Of a DNA stretch of 23,202 bases, positions 13,795-20,447 are shown piece by piece; the first letter of the stretch is position 1, and each line of letters begins with the position of its first letter. The translations under genes were made by a program, and so were the position numbers. Location of the stretch: positions 1 to 23,202 of the IMG/VR virus record IMGVR_UViG_3300042197_000926. One strand, written 5' to 3'. A model generated the notes under the pieces. The model worked only from the letters and a program-made list of their open reading frames with translations, made no database searches and was not told the origin of the DNA. Origin of the DNA: a virus.

Positions 13795-14202
13795 ATGTAC
13801 ACATACTATGTAAGAAAAGTAGAGGGCGTAGTAGATGGAGATACCATTGACGTTCTAATTGATTTGGGTTTCGACATCCTTTTTGCATCTCGTGTAAGGC
13901 TTGCTGGTATTGATACCCCTGAGTCTCGCACCAAGGATCTTAAAGAAAAGACTTTGGGCTTAGAGTCTAAAGAATATCTAAAAAAGTTTTTAAAAGATGC
14001 AAAGTCTGTTGTAATTAAAACAGAGAAGATGGACTCATCAGAAAAGTATGGTCGCATTCTTGGCTGGCTATATGTTGATGGAGATACAGTTTCGGTGAAT
14101 GATCATATGATTAATGATGGTTATGCTTGGGGTTACCTTGGAGATACTAAGGTAAAAGATTTTGACGCATTGGCAAAGGCTAGAAAGAAATCTGGAAAAT
14201 GA
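13795..14202 (+). CDS. staphylococcal-nuclease-like (SNase) thermonuclease
   Basis: 135 residues, start preceded by AAGGAGG. VEGVVDGDTIDV and RVRLAGIDTPES are diagnostic. R35, D40, T41, E43 and R87 (in EKYGRILGW) fall at the numbers of the catalytic residues of Staphylococcus nuclease. It would cut DNA and RNA using Ca2+. There is no signal peptide, so it should act in the cytoplasm, for example on host DNA, unless released at lysis. Its stop overlaps the next start (ATGA). Confidence 0.88.
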   Translation: MYTYYVRKVEGVVDGDTIDVLIDLGFDILFASRVRLAGIDTPESRTKDLKEKTLGLESKEYLKKFLKDAKSVVIKTEKMDSSEKYGRILGWLYVDGDTVSVNDHMINDGYAWGYLGDTKVKDFDALAKARKKSGK

Positions 14203-14531
14203 ACGAATCGAATGAAATATTCAACAAGTTAGTTTTAACTGGTGGGCTAAGGTTTGCTGGCAAGGATCCAGAAACAGGGGAAAACATGTATGTTAAAACA
14301 GAAATGTTGAAAGACATAGATCCAAAACTTGATGTGGCATTAGGAAAATATTTTTCAGAAATGTCAATGAGGTTGTGGGAAAAAGGCTTTATCGATATGG
14401 ATGTTACAGATGCTAATCCTATTGTTAGCCTTAATAAAAAATCTCTTGATCCAGATCAGGTAAAAAAATTAGATGCAAATGAAAGGTCAGCCCTAAAACA
14501 GTTGATTAAACTTCTTTTTAACAAAAAGTGA
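14199..14531 (+). CDS. hypothetical phage protein (110 aa)
   Basis: Not recognised. Hydrophilic, mixed alpha/beta by appearance, with KLVLTGGLRFAGKDPETGEN near the start, a middle helix-rich part and a basic end (QLIKLLFNKK). Coupled to the SNase gene by ATGA overlap. The stop overlaps a possible promoter for the next gene. Confidence 0.6.
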   Translation: MNESNEIFNKLVLTGGLRFAGKDPETGENMYVKTEMLKDIDPKLDVALGKYFSEMSMRLWEKGFIDMDVTDANPIVSLNKKSLDPDQVKKLDANERSALKQLIKLLFNKK

Positions 14532-14537
14532 TAAAAT
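14529..14537 (+). promoter_or_regulatory. possible extended -10 promoter
   Basis: TGA TAAAAT overlaps the stop of the preceding gene; the predicted +1 is about 14544, just before an AGGGGG Shine-Dalgarno. One mismatch to TATAAT, no -35 box. Confidence 0.35.
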
Positions 14538-14553
14538 AAGTTTAGGGGGCATC

Positions 14554-14970
14554 ATGAATGATATTTTTGGAGCAATCCTTTTAACAGTAGCAATGCTACT
14601 TTTTATTTCTTTTTATTTGTTTAAGTCTCGTAGGCCTAGTAGAAATATACAGATTGTAAGTCAGGCCAGACTGCACCATAGATACTCTGGGTCTAAAAAG
14701 TATAAAAGAAGGCTTAAGCCAAAGACTCAGTCTAGCAGACATCAAGACGAATCAACAACCAAGGTGATAGTGGTAGACGATGTTGCGTATTGGATCAAAA
14801 ATAATACATTTTATAAGGCTCCCCTAATAAATGAAAAAATTGATAAAGATTCTGCGGAAAAAGTTGACACAACCAACATGGATAAGGTACAATTGGATAA
14901 GATGTTGTTCATAGTAGACAAACTAACAGAAGGGACAAGTGATGATAGTAGGGGTTCAGGGAACACCTAA
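14554..14970 (+). CDS. membrane-anchored hypothetical protein (138 aa)
   Basis: A single N-terminal membrane helix (IFGAILLTVAMLLFISFYLF, residues 4-23) is followed by a very basic stretch (SRRPSRN...RRLKPKTQ) placing the rest in the cytoplasm. A small beta part (TKVIVVDDVAYWIKNNTFYK) and a C-terminal helix (DKVQLDKMLFIVDKLTEG) follow. Unknown function; this architecture occurs in other actinophage accessory regions as far as I recall. Its end overlaps the next gene. Confidence 0.62.
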   Translation: MNDIFGAILLTVAMLLFISFYLFKSRRPSRNIQIVSQARLHHRYSGSKKYKRRLKPKTQSSRHQDESTTKVIVVDDVAYWIKNNTFYKAPLINEKIDKDSAEKVDTTNMDKVQLDKMLFIVDKLTEGTSDDSRGSGNT

Positions 14971-15292
14971 TTTCAACAACTACAATATTTTCCTTAGAGC
15001 AATGGCTGTTGCTTTGTCTGAATTAAAAGATAACGAAAAGGAATTTTACTTATACTCTGTTGGTCCAGCGAATGTTAACGATATGGCAATGGAGTTTGTA
15101 AATCTTTCTGAAAGAGGTATGAAGTCTAGAGGAAAGTCTATCAAACTGTTTAGGGTTACTCCTCAATGGCTTGAGGAAAATATTGATAGTTTTGATCACT
15201 TTGCTTTTGTTGCAAATTCAAAAGAAAGAGTGTCGAATCTAGTTAGTTTGTCAAAGTCAAAAAATATTAATACAAATGTATACAACTTTTAA
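14942..15292 (+). CDS. hypothetical alpha/beta protein, possibly SLOG-like
   Basis: 116 residues from ATG 14942 (GTG 14939 also possible). The N-terminus MIVGVQGTPNFNNYNIFLRA, with GVQGTPNFNNY as a possible nucleotide-binding turn, then YLYSVGPANVND and FDHFAFVANSK, suggests a Rossmann-like fold of the SLOG/YspA kind. This is a fold guess only; no catalytic residue can be named. It overlaps the membrane-protein gene by 29 nt. Confidence 0.5.
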   Translation: MIVGVQGTPNFNNYNIFLRAMAVALSELKDNEKEFYLYSVGPANVNDMAMEFVNLSERGMKSRGKSIKLFRVTPQWLEENIDSFDHFAFVANSKERVSNLVSLSKSKNINTNVYNF

Positions 15293-15302
15293 GGAGTATA
15301 AA

Positions 15303-15515
15303 ATGAAAACAATAGATTCTCTTGAACAAATGGAGACAATTGTTTCCAAGAACAAGAACTTGTCTTGGGATGGTTGGAATGTTGTTGAAATGTCAAGGTC
15401 AGATAAGGCTATGACATCTAAGTACGGTGCACTAAAAAATGGTGCATGGTATCTAAAAAAGATTTTTGTCGTCTCTAGAAACGGATGGGAAATACCTGAC
15501 AAGTATGTAGCATAA
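15303..15515 (+). CDS. hypothetical phage protein (70 aa)
   Basis: Start ATG 15303 is supported by AAGGAG 6 nt upstream; an earlier in-frame ATG at 15276 lies inside the preceding gene. The sequence has many aromatics (NLSWDGWNVVEM; GAWYLKKIFVVSRNGWEIP) and looks like a compact beta protein. Not a recognised family; it sits directly before the WhiB gene. Confidence 0.62.
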   Translation: MKTIDSLEQMETIVSKNKNLSWDGWNVVEMSRSDKAMTSKYGALKNGAWYLKKIFVVSRNGWEIPDKYVA

Positions 15516-15517
15516 TA

Positions 15518-15799
15518 ATGAATAGGTATGAATGGAAAGACAATGCTGCATGCCTAGATTATGATACTAATGTTTTTTTTGATAAATACGAAGAAGATGA
15601 ACTGTTAAGGCCTGCTGTAGATTTGCTCTGTTCCCAGTGTCCAGTAAGAAAAGAATGTTTTTCTGTTGGTATTTCTGGAAAAGAGTGGGGAGTTTGGGGC
15701 GGGGTATACTTAGAGAATGGAGAGATATCAAAAGAGTTCTCTAATCATAAAACAAAGGCTGATTGGGGTGTAACATGGCAGTCTCTAACAATGGACTAG
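15518..15799 (+). CDS. WhiB-family iron-sulfur regulator
   Basis: 93 residues. The four Cys that hold the 4Fe-4S cluster are C12 (DNAACLD), C38 and C41 (LLCSQCPV) and C47 (KECF), followed by the turn WGVWGG. WhiB proteins occur only in actinobacteria and their phages. They bind region 4 of the main sigma factor and change promoter choice, often responding to redox state; phage WhiB proteins can block host WhiB function. The tail after the turn is short and lacks an AT-hook, so DNA contact beyond sigma is uncertain. No strong Shine-Dalgarno is seen. Confidence 0.92.
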   Translation: MNRYEWKDNAACLDYDTNVFFDKYEEDELLRPAVDLLCSQCPVRKECFSVGISGKEWGVWGGVYLENGEISKEFSNHKTKADWGVTWQSLTMD

Positions 15800-16044
15800 T
15801 ATATACAGATGCAATGAGAAGGGCGTTTAGATCACTAGATCATTTGGCGCCTAAAGGTTTTTCATTACAGATAGTTGAGCATCAAGAAGGTTTTTTGACT
15901 GTTCGTGCGTCTGAAAAATCTTTTATGCTTTTAAGTCATGATGACAAGATTCGTGCTGCAAACTATATGATTAAAACAAAGAAGGCTCTTGAGCAGAATG
16001 GGGCAATTGTTCAGTTGGTTAGAGAGGGAGGAAAAGAATTATGA
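15775..16044 (+). CDS. hypothetical protein (89 aa)
   Basis: Start ATG 15775, preceded by GGGGTG; TTG 15763 would be 4 codons longer. It overlaps the WhiB gene by 25 nt. Soluble: an N-terminal helix (DAMRRAFRSLDHL), a beta hairpin (FSLQIVEHQEGFLTVRA) and a C-terminal helix (KIRAANYMIKTKKALEQNG). Not recognised. Overlap with the next gene is ATGA. Confidence 0.6.
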   Translation: MAVSNNGLVYTDAMRRAFRSLDHLAPKGFSLQIVEHQEGFLTVRASEKSFMLLSHDDKIRAANYMIKTKKALEQNGAIVQLVREGGKEL

Positions 16045-16451
16045 TAGAAATGTTTGCTATTATAGGGCTATCTATTACATCACTGCTGTTTGTTTATTTA
16101 TATGTTGTGCAAAAAAGAATAAACATTTCCATTCTTGCAAATACTTTAAAAACTTTATTAGAGCAAGAAATTCAACACAAAGAAAACAAAACAGATAAAG
16201 AGAAGGCTAATGAAGATTTTTTAAAATTTGTTTCAGATTCTCGTGATTTGGCTTATGAATATATAGAGTCTGTACAGGCTGGACTACAAAAGTTTATTGA
16301 CGAGGTAGAACCACAAATTGATTATTATGATAGATATGGGGCTGCTATTGAGGGAATGGTTTCTCCCCATGATTTTGCTTTGAAGAAAATATCTTCAGAA
16401 TTCAAAGAATTAAAAAAATTACTTCCAGAAGATTATGGTAAAACATTATAA
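16041..16451 (+). CDS. membrane-anchored coiled-coil protein (136 aa)
   Basis: Residues 4-23 (MFAIIGLSITSLLFVYLYVV) form one membrane helix. The rest is helical and charged with coiled-coil character (NTLKTLLEQEIQHKENKTDK), then FLKFVSDSRDLAYEYIESVQ and a final acidic-basic helix. The topology resembles phage i-spanin or anti-superinfection proteins, but without a matching partner that is only a thought. Its stop overlaps the start of the monooxygenase gene (TAATG). Confidence 0.6.
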   Translation: MIEMFAIIGLSITSLLFVYLYVVQKRINISILANTLKTLLEQEIQHKENKTDKEKANEDFLKFVSDSRDLAYEYIESVQAGLQKFIDEVEPQIDYYDRYGAAIEGMVSPHDFALKKISSEFKELKKLLPEDYGKTL

Positions 16452-17146
16452 TGAAATTTTATTTGTTTACGTCAGATTTTAATTTAATTAAAACTTTAGA
16501 AAATTTAAAATGGGACGGCGTATTACATACATACCATGCATATCAAGAAAATCCTTTTATAAATATAGCAAAGAATATTACACAAGATACACAAATAAAG
16601 CATATGGTGGCGATTAGGCCGTACACAATTTCTCCACAATATCTTTGTACAATTACTGATACAATTTCTAATATAATAGGTCAAGATAAAATACAAATAA
16701 ATTTTATATCTGGATGGATAAAAGAAGAGGAATCAGACGCTGGTGGTTTTGTGGGGGAGATAAATGATAGATCTAGTAATGTAGACAGGGGAAATTATTT
16801 GATAGAGTATATTCATGTTTTAGAAAAACTAAATAGAAATATTCCAGATTATTATATATCTGTTACTAATAATTTTACTTTTGAGTTGGCAAAAATTTAT
16901 AATAGTAAAATTATAATTGATTATTCACATTTTAAACAATTAAGGTACGATCTTAAAGATATGAAGGTCATGGTATCTATGGGAAATTTATTGTTAGACC
17001 ATCCAGACTTAAGCCATGAAGAATTTTTTAATATAGTAGACAATATTAAATCTCAAAATATACAAGAAATCATATTTCCAAATCAAAAAAACACAAATCT
17101 TGTTATTGATCTTGTAAATAGATATAAACAAAGGGAAAATAAATGA
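16451..17146 (+). CDS. luciferase-like (SsuD-type) flavin monooxygenase
   Basis: 231 residues, very AT-rich. Residues about 49-90 (IKHMVAIRPYTISPQYLCT, then IQINFISGWI) match the ALRPSVTSPT...LFNLVTG segment of E. coli alkanesulfonate monooxygenase SsuD. NVDRGNYLIEYIHVLEKL matches its SERYEASAEFTQVWRRL part. PDYYISVTNNFTFELAKIY matches PPLYFGGSSDVAQELA. SsuD-like enzymes use FMNH2 and O2, many of them cleaving C-S bonds. The chain is shorter than the usual 330-380 residues, so parts of the TIM barrel may be missing and activity is uncertain. Nearby sulfur genes make the family interesting. Confidence 0.7.
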   Translation: MKFYLFTSDFNLIKTLENLKWDGVLHTYHAYQENPFINIAKNITQDTQIKHMVAIRPYTISPQYLCTITDTISNIIGQDKIQINFISGWIKEEESDAGGFVGEINDRSSNVDRGNYLIEYIHVLEKLNRNIPDYYISVTNNFTFELAKIYNSKIIIDYSHFKQLRYDLKDMKVMVSMGNLLLDHPDLSHEEFFNIVDNIKSQNIQEIIFPNQKNTNLVIDLVNRYKQRENK

Positions 17147-17328
17147 AAGAAATCTTGTTATCACTATCAGTAGGCCTTACTCTAGGCTTAATAATCCTAT
17201 CAATAAGCGCAATATCCCCAGTTAAGATTCCAATTCCAGCCCCTCCAGTATTCGCTGGCGTTGCTGGTATAATTGGATTATGGCTTGCTCAACCAGTTTG
17301 GGTAGCCATATCGAAGTTCATATCCTAG
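17143..17328 (+). CDS. XapX-domain (DUF1427) membrane protein
   Basis: 61 residues overlapping the monooxygenase stop (ATGA). The XapX pattern LSLSVGLTLGLIILSI, then SPVKIPIPAPPVFAGVAGII and GLWLAQPV, is clear, with two membrane segments and the PAPP turn. Function is unknown in any organism. It is followed 9 nt later by another membrane protein gene. Confidence 0.75.
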   Translation: MKEILLSLSVGLTLGLIILSISAISPVKIPIPAPPVFAGVAGIIGLWLAQPVWVAISKFIS

Positions 17329-17337
17329 GAGGAAAAA

Positions 17338-17637
17338 ATGAATGAACAAATTAAGGCAGCACTAGCGTCTTATGGTCGATCAGTTCTTGGAGCAGCAACA
17401 GCAATGTATGCTTCTGGAGTAACTGATCCACAGACACTAGCATACTCATTGCTTGGTGCAATTGTGCCAGTAGTATTGAGAGCAGCAAATCCAAACGACA
17501 CAGCGTTTGGTCGCCTACCATCTGTAGAAGATGTAGACGCTGCAGTTAAGTCTGCAAAGATTGTAAAGAAGCCTGCAAAGAAGGCTCCAGCAAAGAAGAA
17601 GTCTGGCGGTGGCGGAAAGCCACAGCAAATGCTTTAA
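17338..17637 (+). CDS. holin-like membrane protein with Lys-rich SGGGG tail
   Basis: 99 residues, AGGAGG before the ATG. The middle (ASYGRSVLGAATAMYASG; LAYSLLGAIVPVVLRAANP) gives two membrane-type helices joined by DPQT; this type is widespread in phages and sometimes labelled holin. PNDTAFGR and SVEDVDAAVKSA follow. The tail KKPAKKAPAKKKSGGGGKPQ ends with QML. The same K-rich/SGGGG/K-x-Q/L tail ends the CHAP endolysin. A terminator and the Hsp20 promoter follow. Confidence 0.65.
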   Translation: MNEQIKAALASYGRSVLGAATAMYASGVTDPQTLAYSLLGAIVPVVLRAANPNDTAFGRLPSVEDVDAAVKSAKIVKKPAKKAPAKKKSGGGGKPQQML

Positions 17638-17654
17638 TAGTATTTGTTTATAGG

Positions 17655-17684
17655 ACAGGGATGGGCACTTGACATCCCTGTTTT
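17655..17684 (+). terminator. terminator overlapping the hsp20 promoter
   Basis: ACAGGGATG (17655-17663) pairs perfectly with CATCCCTGT (17673-17681), 9-nt loop, then four T. The right arm contains the end of the TTGACA -35 box of the following promoter. Confidence 0.8.
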
Positions 17685-17697
17685 ATTATGCTATAAT
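17669..17697 (+). promoter_or_regulatory. perfect consensus promoter for hsp20
   Basis: TTGACA (17669-17674), 17-bp spacer, TATAAT (17692-17697) with TGC in the extended position. Predicted +1 is 17704. Confidence 0.85.
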
Positions 17698-17703
17698 TTA
17701 GTT

Positions 17704-17725
17704 GTGCCTGCCCAAAGGGGGGTAC
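17704..17725 (+). promoter_or_regulatory. hairpin at the predicted 5' end of the hsp20 mRNA
   Basis: GTGCCTGCCC, loop AAA, GGGGGGTAC: nine pairs (two G-U) with one bulged G. It starts at the predicted +1. The Shine-Dalgarno (AAGGAGG, 17744-17750) is outside it, so it is not an obvious thermometer. Confidence 0.5.
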
Positions 17726-17755
17726 AAATTGAACTCGCTTAACAAGGAGGAAATA

Positions 17756-18175
17756 ATGGTAAGTTCATGGTCATTGGATCTTTTTAAGGATCCATTTTTT
17801 ATTGGTTTCAACAGAGAGTTGGACCGCTTCTATAATATCCATCGTGAGGCAACTCGTCAATCATATCCACCATATGATGTGGTAAAGATTGATGAAGATA
17901 CTTACAAACTATCTTTGGCTATTGCTGGCTTCAGCAAAGATGAGGTAGAGGTTTCTGTGGATAATGGAAGTCTTATTGTAAAGGGTGAGAAAACCGAAGA
18001 GGACGCAAATAATGTCCTGCATAAGGGTATCGCAACCAGAAAGTTCACACGCACCTTTGCTCTCGGAGAGTATATGGAGGTTGATCGTGCTGAAATGGCA
18101 GACGGTATTCTTAGCGTCTTTGTGGAAAGAAATGTCCCCGAAGAAAAGAAACCAAAAACAATCAAAATCAAGTAA
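17756..18175 (+). CDS. Hsp20 small heat-shock protein, IbpA type
   Basis: 139 residues from ATG 17756 (AAGGAGG 5 nt upstream); a TTG at 17702 would begin in the hairpin and is rejected. YPPYDVVKIDEDTYKLSLAI, GFSKDEVEV, GSLIVKGEK and the AEMADGILSVFVER strand form the alpha-crystallin domain. The tail TIKIK supplies the I-x-I motif that links dimers. These chaperones hold unfolded proteins; IbpA-type members are known in cyanophages, where a role in head assembly or scaffold stability was suggested. It has its own strong promoter and is followed by a terminator. Confidence 0.9.
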   Translation: MVSSWSLDLFKDPFFIGFNRELDRFYNIHREATRQSYPPYDVVKIDEDTYKLSLAIAGFSKDEVEVSVDNGSLIVKGEKTEEDANNVLHKGIATRKFTRTFALGEYMEVDRAEMADGILSVFVERNVPEEKKPKTIKIK

Positions 18176-18196
18176 GTAATAATACTATCAAACACC

Positions 18197-18224
18197 TGAG
18201 CATGTGTATAAACTGCTCATTTTT
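18197..18224 (+). terminator. terminator after hsp20
   Basis: TGAGCA (18197-18202) pairs with TGCTCA (18214-18219), 11-nt loop, five T. Short stem but a clean T-run. Confidence 0.7.
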
Positions 18225-18226
18225 CA

Positions 18227-18235
18227 TGCTATAAT
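18227..18235 (+). promoter_or_regulatory. extended -10 promoter for a leaderless gene
   Basis: TGC TATAAT right after the terminator T-run; no -35 box. Predicted +1 at 18242, the A of the next ATG. Confidence 0.7.
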
Positions 18236-18241
18236 AGTTTT

Positions 18242-19306
18242 ATGCCGTATCGTATAGGTTCTAAGGGGTCTAATGGTTGTTCTGGATACCCCGCTTTAAA
18301 GGACACAGGAGAGGTTATGGGATGCCATAAGACTCGTTCTGAGGCTGCAGCACAGATCTACGCTATAAACCGCTCTGAGGGCAATATAGGCAAGGCTATG
18401 GTCAAAGAGGGCGACATGGTTATGGCCCCACACGAAGAAGAAATGTATGTTGGTCGTGTTGTTCATGTTATGACAGAAGGAATGCTTGGAACTCCAGGAT
18501 CTGAATATGCTCTTGAAGCAAGCCCAACAGAACCAGCCATACTAATACAACTTTTTGAAATGGAAGAAGGCGGTCTTGAAGAGACTGAGTATTTCGTTGG
18601 AGCAAAAGCATCGGAGGTAATGGCAATGCCATCTTTAGAGTCAAATGTAGGAATGGATAAAGCATATGAAGGATGCGGATGTCCAATGTGTAAAGAATTA
18701 AATGTAACATGTGAAGAATGTCCACAATGCCAAGCAGGAGAAATGAAATCAGATTGTTGTGGTAATGTAAATAAAAAAGCACCTTGCTGGGATGGTTATG
18801 TACAGCGTGGAATGAAGCCAGGAGAAAACGGTAAACCAGTACCTAATTGTGTGCCTGCTGCAAAGGCAGACGACCTATGGGAAGATGATGATACAGTTGA
18901 GTATGATACAGACTCTGTGTCTAAGGCAGAAGGTTATTCGCCACCTGCAGGAGCAAGGGCTGCTGCTCGTAAAGCAATTAAGTTTAAAGAAGATGGTAAG
19001 GCAAAAGGTGCAGGAACTTCAGTGGGCTGGACTCGTGCAGGGCAGTTAGCAAGAGGAGAAACACTGTCTCTTAGTACCGTAAAGAGAATGTATTCATACT
19101 TCTCACGCCATGAGGTAGACAAGAAGGGTAAGGACTGGGGCAATCAAGCAAATCCATCTAATGGTTATATTATGTGGCTTGCATGGGGTGGAGATGCAGG
19201 ATTCTCTTGGTCAAGAGGAATTGTTAATCGTGAAAAAGACAAGGCATTGTTTGCTGACTTTGGAAAAGATTATACAAGAGTACAAACAGAAAAGCATACA
19301 CTTTAA
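18242..19306 (+). CDS. mosaic phage protein with Cys cluster
   Basis: 354 residues. The start (GCSGYPALKDTGEVMGCHKT, residues 12-31) matches a short domain seen at the N-terminus of many phage head-associated proteins. A beta-rich part (60-125) follows. The segment 145-173 has eight Cys, including CGCPMC, CEECPQC and CC, a likely metal site. PCWDGYVQRGMKPGENGK (181-198) and the C-terminal 235-330 region (GWTRAGQLARGETLSLSTV, RMYSYFSRHEV, LAWGGDAGFSWSRGIV) are further phage-type modules. Role unknown, perhaps head or DNA associated. The transcript is predicted leaderless. I did not find protease residues. Confidence 0.7.
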   Translation: MPYRIGSKGSNGCSGYPALKDTGEVMGCHKTRSEAAAQIYAINRSEGNIGKAMVKEGDMVMAPHEEEMYVGRVVHVMTEGMLGTPGSEYALEASPTEPAILIQLFEMEEGGLEETEYFVGAKASEVMAMPSLESNVGMDKAYEGCGCPMCKELNVTCEECPQCQAGEMKSDCCGNVNKKAPCWDGYVQRGMKPGENGKPVPNCVPAAKADDLWEDDDTVEYDTDSVSKAEGYSPPAGARAAARKAIKFKEDGKAKGAGTSVGWTRAGQLARGETLSLSTVKRMYSYFSRHEVDKKGKDWGNQANPSNGYIMWLAWGGDAGFSWSRGIVNREKDKALFADFGKDYTRVQTEKHTL

Positions 19307-19458
19307 TGTCAAAAAGAAATTCATCTGGCAAGTACAGATCAAAGCATCCATTTAATCCAGTTCAGATTAAAGACGGAATGATTGTTAGGTTAAGAAAAGA
19401 CGGGACTGTTAAGGCAGTTCTTGGTAAATACGGCGAGTATAACAAGAAAGATAAGTAA
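19306..19458 (+). CDS. small basic protein (50 aa)
   Basis: ATG overlaps the previous stop (TAATG) and its stop overlaps the next start (TAATG). MSKRNSSGKYRSKHPFNPVQ, then IKDGMIVRLRKDGTVKAVLG and a basic tail. Looks like a compact beta protein with a basic N-terminal arm, perhaps nucleic-acid binding. Not recognised. Confidence 0.6.
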   Translation: MSKRNSSGKYRSKHPFNPVQIKDGMIVRLRKDGTVKAVLGKYGEYNKKDK

Positions 19459-19709
19459 TGAAAGAACTAATACATTTTACAGCAGAATGGTGTAACCCAT
19501 GCAAAAGAATGGCACCAGTTATAGATGAGTTTTTAAAAAATAATACAGATATTCACTACGACAAGGTTGATGTTGATACAGAATTTTATAAAGCCGAGCA
19601 ATACAATGTTCAATCAGTTCCAACTTTAATATCAAAAATTGATGGCAAAATCTATGATCGTGTTTCTGGCGTTGCATCTGAATTTAAATTAAAATCAATG
19701 TTTGGTTAA
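19458..19709 (+). CDS. thioredoxin-like protein
   Basis: 83 residues, shorter than the usual 105. FTAEWCNPCKRMAP holds the redox pair C12/C15, and SVPT holds the cis-Pro P55. KVDVDTE is the buried-Asp strand typical of thioredoxins. It would reduce disulfides in the cytoplasm, possibly with the peroxiredoxin encoded 0.7 kb away on the other strand. The end of the gene overlaps the convergent 52-aa ORF by 15 nt. No terminator is seen between the converging units. Confidence 0.85.
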   Translation: MKELIHFTAEWCNPCKRMAPVIDEFLKNNTDIHYDKVDVDTEFYKAEQYNVQSVPTLISKIDGKIYDRVSGVASEFKLKSMFG

Positions 19710-19853
19710 ATAATCTTTTATTAATTCCATAATTTGAATTGTGTACTTATCATAATCTATTTCAATAATAAGATTGCCATCTATCAACTTATGTACTTTT
19801 ATTTCTTTGCCGATTTCAAACAGTATATCTTTTATTTCATTTTCTAAACTCAT
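19695..19853 (-). CDS. 52-aa ORF using the tRNA-Thr 3' end as ribosome-binding site
   Basis: The protein starts MSLENEIKDILFEIGKEIKV and continues with KLIDGNLIIEIDYDKYTIQI, then MELIKDYLTKH. It is acidic with alternating hydrophobic residues; not recognised. Upstream is AGGAGG with 5-nt spacing, an ideal Shine-Dalgarno, but it is the 3' acceptor strand of the tRNA-Thr. The stop region overlaps the end of the thioredoxin gene tail to tail. A real gene is likely given codon structure and spacing, but no homolog is known to me. Confidence 0.6.
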   Translation of the reverse strand: MSLENEIKDILFEIGKEIKVHKLIDGNLIIEIDYDKYTIQIMELIKDYLTKH

Positions 19854-19857
19854 TTGA

Positions 19858-19928
19858 GCCTCCTGTAGGATTTGAACCTACGACAACCCGCTTACAAGGC
19901 GGGTACTCTACCCCTGAGTTAAGGAGGC
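19858..19928 (-). tRNA. tRNA-Thr(UGU)
   Basis: Cloverleaf reads GCCTCCT acceptor, D-stem ACTC/GAGT, anticodon stem CCCGC/GCGGG with loop CTTGTAA (anticodon TGT), T-arm with GGTTCAAATCC, closing AGGAGGC. 71 nt, no encoded CCA. It starts 6 nt after the ahpD stop and ends 4 nt before a small ORF. Confidence 0.93.
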
Positions 19929-19934
19929 AATCCA

Positions 19935-20447
19935 TTACGCTACTACAACCTTAGCAATGGCATTAATTGTTGCAGCAATTCTTCCAATATCTCGAAGTTG
20001 TTCGGTTGTGTACCCTTCTTTCTTCAAGGTATCATAATGAGCCTTAACACAGAAATGACACTTACCAATAATTGATGCTACTAGTGCATATGCTTCAAAC
20101 TTATCTTTTGTTGTACCGCCATGAGATGCGATGGCATTCATTCTAAGTTGTGCAGGTAATCCAGTTAGATTAGGATCATCTGCCATCTCTGTGTATGGAT
20201 ACCAAACATTATTCTGTGCCATTATTGCTGCTGCAGTAAAGGCTGCATTTTTTTCTACTTCATCTGTAACACCAGCAGAAATCATAGCAACAATGTCTTG
20301 ATTACCTGTTGCAAGGGCTGCTGCAAGTGCAAGCGATGAAGAGTAATCGTAATCAAAAGCACTTCTATTTATTACAGCATCAAGGTTTAGTTTAATATCC
20401 TTAGCGTATTCAGGAACAAGTTCTTTTACTTCGTCTACCCAACTCAC
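19935..20447 (-). CDS. ahpD: AhpD-type alkylhydroperoxidase
   Basis: 170 residues. GKCHFCVKAHYDTL gives the redox pair C130/C133 and H137; E118 lies in the KFEAYALV helix. These fall at the same numbers as the active-site residues of M. tuberculosis AhpD; the one difference is the His between the cysteines (position 131 rather than 132). AhpD reduces AhpC through lipoamide and dihydrolipoyl proteins of host metabolism. It overlaps ahpC by 4 nt and is followed by tRNA-Thr. AhpC-AhpD pairs are typical of actinobacteria and unusual in a phage. Confidence 0.92.
   Translation of the reverse strand: MSWVDEVKELVPEYAKDIKLNLDAVINRSAFDYDYSSSLALAAALATGNQDIVAMISAGVTDEVEKNAAFTAAAIMAQNNVWYPYTEMADDPNLTGLPAQLRMNAIASHGGTTKDKFEAYALVASIIGKCHFCVKAHYDTLKKEGYTTEQLRDIGRIAATINAIAKVVVA

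Noticed and set aside
17704-17742. Leaderless 12-codon GTG upstream ORF at the hsp20 transcript start
   Set aside because: Its GTG sits at the predicted +1, but the codons are explained by the hairpin; nothing supports translation.
17704-17756. RNA thermometer in the hsp20 leader
   Set aside because: The hairpin does not pair with the AAGGAGG ribosome site and no ROSE or fourU element is seen.
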